Shown piece after piece: positions 5,448 to 7,584 of a stretch of 7,584 nucleotides of DNA (within the stretch, counting starts at the first letter, position 1; each line of letters begins with the position of its first letter). Position numbers and translations under genes: made by a program. A model generated the notes under the pieces. That model saw nothing but the letters and a program-made list of their open reading frames with translations, did no database searches and was not told where the DNA came from. The stretch spans positions 1 through 7,584 of the forward strand of contig DBBA01000221.1 of the NCBI GenBank assembly GCA_002291955.1, given 5' to 3'. Source of the DNA: Rhodobacteraceae bacterium UBA996 (GTDB lineage: Bacteria; Pseudomonadota; Alphaproteobacteria; Rhodobacterales; Rhodobacteraceae).

Positions 5448-6580
5448 TTCATCAGCGCGCGCGCGGCGTCGGGGGGCAGGGCTGCGGGCCGGTCGCAGGT
5501 GGTCGTCAGCGTGACGAACTGCCCCGTCTCGCCGGACTTGAGGCAGGCCGTCATCACCTCGACCGCGTGCAGCGCCAGTTCCAGCGAGCAGCGGTGCGGC
5601 CGCCCCTCGCCGATCGCCTGCACCATGTCCGCCAGCCCCGCACCGCGATAGTTGGCATGGGGCCCGGCCTTGGGGTGGGTCGCGTTGTGCACATAGAACG
5701 GGTGTTTCGTCGCCCGCAGCGCCCGGAAGCCACCCTCGCGCCCGGCAACCCGCACGGTGCCCGAGAACATGTTGGGGTCGGGCACGGTGATCGACCCTTC
5801 GGTGCCGTAAAGCTCCATGTTGACGCGCTTGTGCGCCCAGACATCCCAGCTGGTGGACAGGTTCACCGTGGCGCCCGACGCGAATTCCAGCAGCGCATGG
5901 ATGTTCGTGGGCGTGTTGACCGGAACCGTCTTGCCGGTCATCGGGCCCTCCGCGCTGACCGTGCGTTCCGGGAACGACGCGGTGGCCAGCGCCCCCACGC
6001 GCGTCACCGGCCCCAGGAGCTGGATCAGGTTCGTGACGTAATAGGGACCAAGGTCCAGCATCGGCCCCGCGCCCGGCTGGTAGAAGAACGTGGGGTTCGG
6101 GTGCCAGTGCTCCATCCCGTGGTTCAGGACGGCCGCACTTCCCGCCACGATGCGCCCCACGCGCCCCTCGTCGATGGCCGCGCGCGCCAACTGATGCGCG
6201 CCCCCAAGGAACGTGTCGGGCGCCGATCCCACGCGCAGGCCCGTGGCCGCACAGATCGCGCGCAGGTCCTCGCCTTCCGCCAGCGTCAGGACAAAGGGCT
6301 TCTCCGAATAGGCGTGCTTGCCCGCCTGCAGGATGCGCTTCGTCACGCCGTAATGCGCCTCGGGGATGGTCAGGTTCACGACCACGTCGATGTCCCTGGT
6401 CGCCAGCAGGTCATCGACGCTGTGCGCCCGCACCCCGAACTCGGCCGCCCGCGCCTGCGCGGCCTCCATGCTGATGTCCGCGACCGCACGGATCTCGACC
6501 CCCCTGAACAGGGGCCCGAGCCGCAGATACGCGGCCGAGATGTTGCCGCAACCGATGATGCCGACGCCAAGGGTGCTCAT
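5444..6580 (-). CDS. Gfo/Idh/MocA family NAD(P)-dependent sugar dehydrogenase
   Basis: Members of this family oxidise or reduce a hydroxyl of a sugar, inositol or glycoside, often at C3. The 378-residue product has an N-terminal Rossmann domain with GIIGCGNIS (7-15), the acidic VADIS strand end (33-37) and the EKP motif (93-95, Lys94 catalytic). The C-terminal alpha/beta domain runs from about 125 and contains LDLGPYYVTNLIQLLGP (175-191). In many family members the catalytic motif reads D-x-G-x-H-x-x-x-D; here the His and second Asp positions are Tyr180 and Asn184. That is a known subfamily pattern, so I read the enzyme as intact. The ATG at 6578-6580 lies 12 bases after the epimerase stop, with AAGG about 10 bases upstream. 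Paired with a TIM-barrel epimerase it may make or use a 3-keto sugar. The substrate is not readable from sequence. Confidence 0.9.
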   Translation of the reverse strand: MSTLGVGIIGCGNISAAYLRLGPLFRGVEIRAVADISMEAAQARAAEFGVRAHSVDDLLATRDIDVVVNLTIPEAHYGVTKRILQAGKHAYSEKPFVLTLAEGEDLRAICAATGLRVGSAPDTFLGGAHQLARAAIDEGRVGRIVAGSAAVLNHGMEHWHPNPTFFYQPGAGPMLDLGPYYVTNLIQLLGPVTRVGALATASFPERTVSAEGPMTGKTVPVNTPTNIHALLEFASGATVNLSTSWDVWAHKRVNMELYGTEGSITVPDPNMFSGTVRVAGREGGFRALRATKHPFYVHNATHPKAGPHANYRGAGLADMVQAIGEGRPHRCSLELALHAVEVMTACLKSGETGQFVTLTTTCDRPAALPPDAARALMK

Positions 6581-6592
6581 GGGGGGATGCCT

Positions 6593-7342
6593 TCAGAGGG
6601 TCTTGAGGAAATCGTAGGACCGCGTGGCGAAGCGCACGTGGTCGTTGGGCTTGTCGTGTTCCATCACGAACACGCCGCAAGGGGTGCCGCGCAACTGGGT
6701 CATCAGGCCGATCCAGTCCATCGTGCCATAGCCCACGTCGGCCCAGCCATCCTCGTCCGCGGCCTGCCCGGCGGGGGCGATGTCCTTGATGTGGGCGGCC
6801 ACCAGCCGGTCGGCCCACCGGCCCACCACATCGGCAGGATCGCGGCCCCCCCGCACGACCCAGGCCAGGTCAAGCTCCAGCTTCGTATCGTCGGAGGCTT
6901 CCAGGATCAGGTCGAGCGGCGTGGTCCCGCCCACATCGTGCACCTCGAAGTCGTGGTTGTGCCAGCCGAAGGTCAGCCCCGCATCCCGCAGCGGCGCCCC
7001 CGCGCGCGCCAGCCGCGTGCCGAACGCGGCCCAGCCCGCGGCATCCGTCGGGCGCTTGTCGGGCATCAGGTATGGCACGATCACCGACCGCACCCCCAGC
7101 GCCCTGGCGATGGCAATCGCGGCCTTCGGGTCGCCCTCGACCAGGTCGATCCCGAAATGCCCCGTGGGCATGGTCAGCCCGGCCTTGTCCAGCGACCGGC
7201 GCAGCGCCTCGGCGCTGGCCAGGTCGGGATAGAGCCCTCCGAACCCCTCGACCGCGGTGTAGCCAAGGCCCGCAAGCAGGGTCAGCGTGCCCTCCACCGG
7301 CGGAAACATGCGCGAGGAGTAGAGCTGGTACGAGATCGTCAT
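6593..7342 (-). CDS. Sugar phosphate isomerase/epimerase, AP-endonuclease-2-like TIM barrel
   Basis: This metal-dependent TIM-barrel family includes inosose dehydratases, keto-sugar epimerases such as YcjR and 3-keto-glycoside lyases. The 249-residue product is a full single domain. Landmarks are AVEGFGG (30-36, Glu32), GHFGID (61-66, His62), GWHNHDFE (126-133), LELDLAWVV (155-163, Asp158), AAHIKD (182-187, His184), DVGYGTMDW (202-210) and VFVMEHD (224-230, Glu228). Glu133, Asp158, His184 and Glu228 are the likely metal ligands by family analogy. The ATG at 7340-7342 overlaps the upstream stop by 4 bases (ATGA) and has GGGAGGG 9 bases before it. The Gfo/Idh dehydrogenase follows 12 bases later; this pairing is common where a sugar is oxidised, then epimerised or cleaved. 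The exact reaction cannot be assigned. Confidence 0.88.
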   Translation of the reverse strand: MTISYQLYSSRMFPPVEGTLTLLAGLGYTAVEGFGGLYPDLASAEALRRSLDKAGLTMPTGHFGIDLVEGDPKAAIAIARALGVRSVIVPYLMPDKRPTDAAGWAAFGTRLARAGAPLRDAGLTFGWHNHDFEVHDVGGTTPLDLILEASDDTKLELDLAWVVRGGRDPADVVGRWADRLVAAHIKDIAPAGQAADEDGWADVGYGTMDWIGLMTQLRGTPCGVFVMEHDKPNDHVRFATRSYDFLKTL

Positions 7343-7584
7343 GGTGCATGGCCCTCCCGGGCATAGGTGGCGGAATGAAGGTCGCGGACCGTGACCGCGG
7401 GCGGTCCCGCGTCTGGGTCCTCGGCGCGGAAGTGCAGGCGGCGGGACGCGCCGGGCCGCAGGCAGAACCCATTGTCCGACAGCCGCCCGGGCGGCGTTTC
7501 AACCGCCACATGCACGGCCAGCGCAGCGGCGCTCAGGTCGATGTGCCAGCCATCGGGCGCCGGGGTGACCGTGGCGGTCACGCG
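7339..7584 (-). CDS. C-terminal end of a GH2-type glycoside hydrolase, beta-mannosidase-like (partial)
   Basis: Only the last 81 residues are in the window; the gene continues past the right edge and has no start here. The visible part looks like the final Ig-like beta-sandwich of beta-mannosidases and related GH2 enzymes. It has alternating beta-strands (VTATVTPAPDGWHIDLSA), then ETPPGRLSDNGFCLRPGASRRLHF, which resembles the family's usual FSDN-FFDL-PGE ending, and a last strand VTVRDLHSATY. The catalytic part is not visible, so the substrate (mannoside, galactoside or another sugar) is open. The stop TGA (7339-7341) overlaps the ATG of the epimerase gene by 4 bases, showing they share an operon. 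A different enzyme with a similar C-terminal Ig fold is the main alternative. Confidence 0.6.
   Translation of the reverse strand, partial: RVTATVTPAPDGWHIDLSAAALAVHVAVETPPGRLSDNGFCLRPGASRRLHFRAEDPDAGPPAVTVRDLHSATYAREGHAP
7352..7358 (-). promoter_or_regulatory. Ribosome binding site of the epimerase gene
   Basis: GGGAGGG on the minus strand lies inside the 3' end of the upstream hydrolase gene, 9 bases before the ATG at 7342. It is the strongest Shine-Dalgarno match of the operon and suggests the epimerase is also initiated independently. Confidence 0.6.

Noticed and set aside
5567..7366. Long plus-strand open frame (599 codons) opposite the dehydrogenase and epimerase genes
   Set aside because: It is an antisense shadow caused by the high GC at third codon positions. 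The composition is Arg/His/Gln/Gly-rich with no recognisable domain, and both minus-strand genes have clear family motifs.

Overview
The window is very GC-rich, with strong G/C bias at third codon positions. Its gene content fits an aerobic alphaproteobacterium, most likely Rhodobacterales (Rhodobacteraceae). This placement rests on the character of the proteins and the compact layout; no rRNA or marker gene confirms it. No tRNA, rRNA, CRISPR array, insertion sequence or phage gene is visible.

Left part (1-1920): a divergent pair for the last steps of cobalamin (B12) nucleotide-loop assembly. cobT lies on the minus strand and cobS on the plus strand. Only 69 bases separate their starts, and almost all of the space between the two ribosome binding sites is one nested inverted repeat. 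Two more hairpins follow the cobT stop near the left edge.

Middle (2000-2353): a small plus-strand gene for a two-helix membrane protein with a repetitive, basic, Gly/Arg-rich tail. It converges on the next operon. The stop codons of the two converging genes lie in opposite arms of one hairpin at 2350-2389, probably a shared transcript end.

Right part (2386-7584, all minus strand): a tightly packed operon read from right to left. Its genes are the C-terminal end of a probable GH2 (beta-mannosidase-like) enzyme cut by the window edge, a sugar phosphate isomerase/epimerase TIM barrel, a Gfo/Idh/MocA dehydrogenase, a YghZ-type aldo-keto reductase, a GFA/CENP-V zinc protein, and a GH43 beta-xylosidase. 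The first junction is a 4-base overlap, followed by gaps or overlaps of 12, -4, about 4 and -65 bases. The operon promoter and any transporter or regulator must lie beyond the right edge.

The operon looks built to take apart plant-type oligosaccharides inside the cell. GH43 and GH2 hydrolases release sugars, and an NAD(P)-dependent dehydrogenase with a TIM-barrel epimerase/lyase may act on sugars or glycosides by an oxidative route. The aldo-keto reductase and GFA protein may handle reactive carbonyl by-products. The individual families are well supported; the joint pathway is inference.
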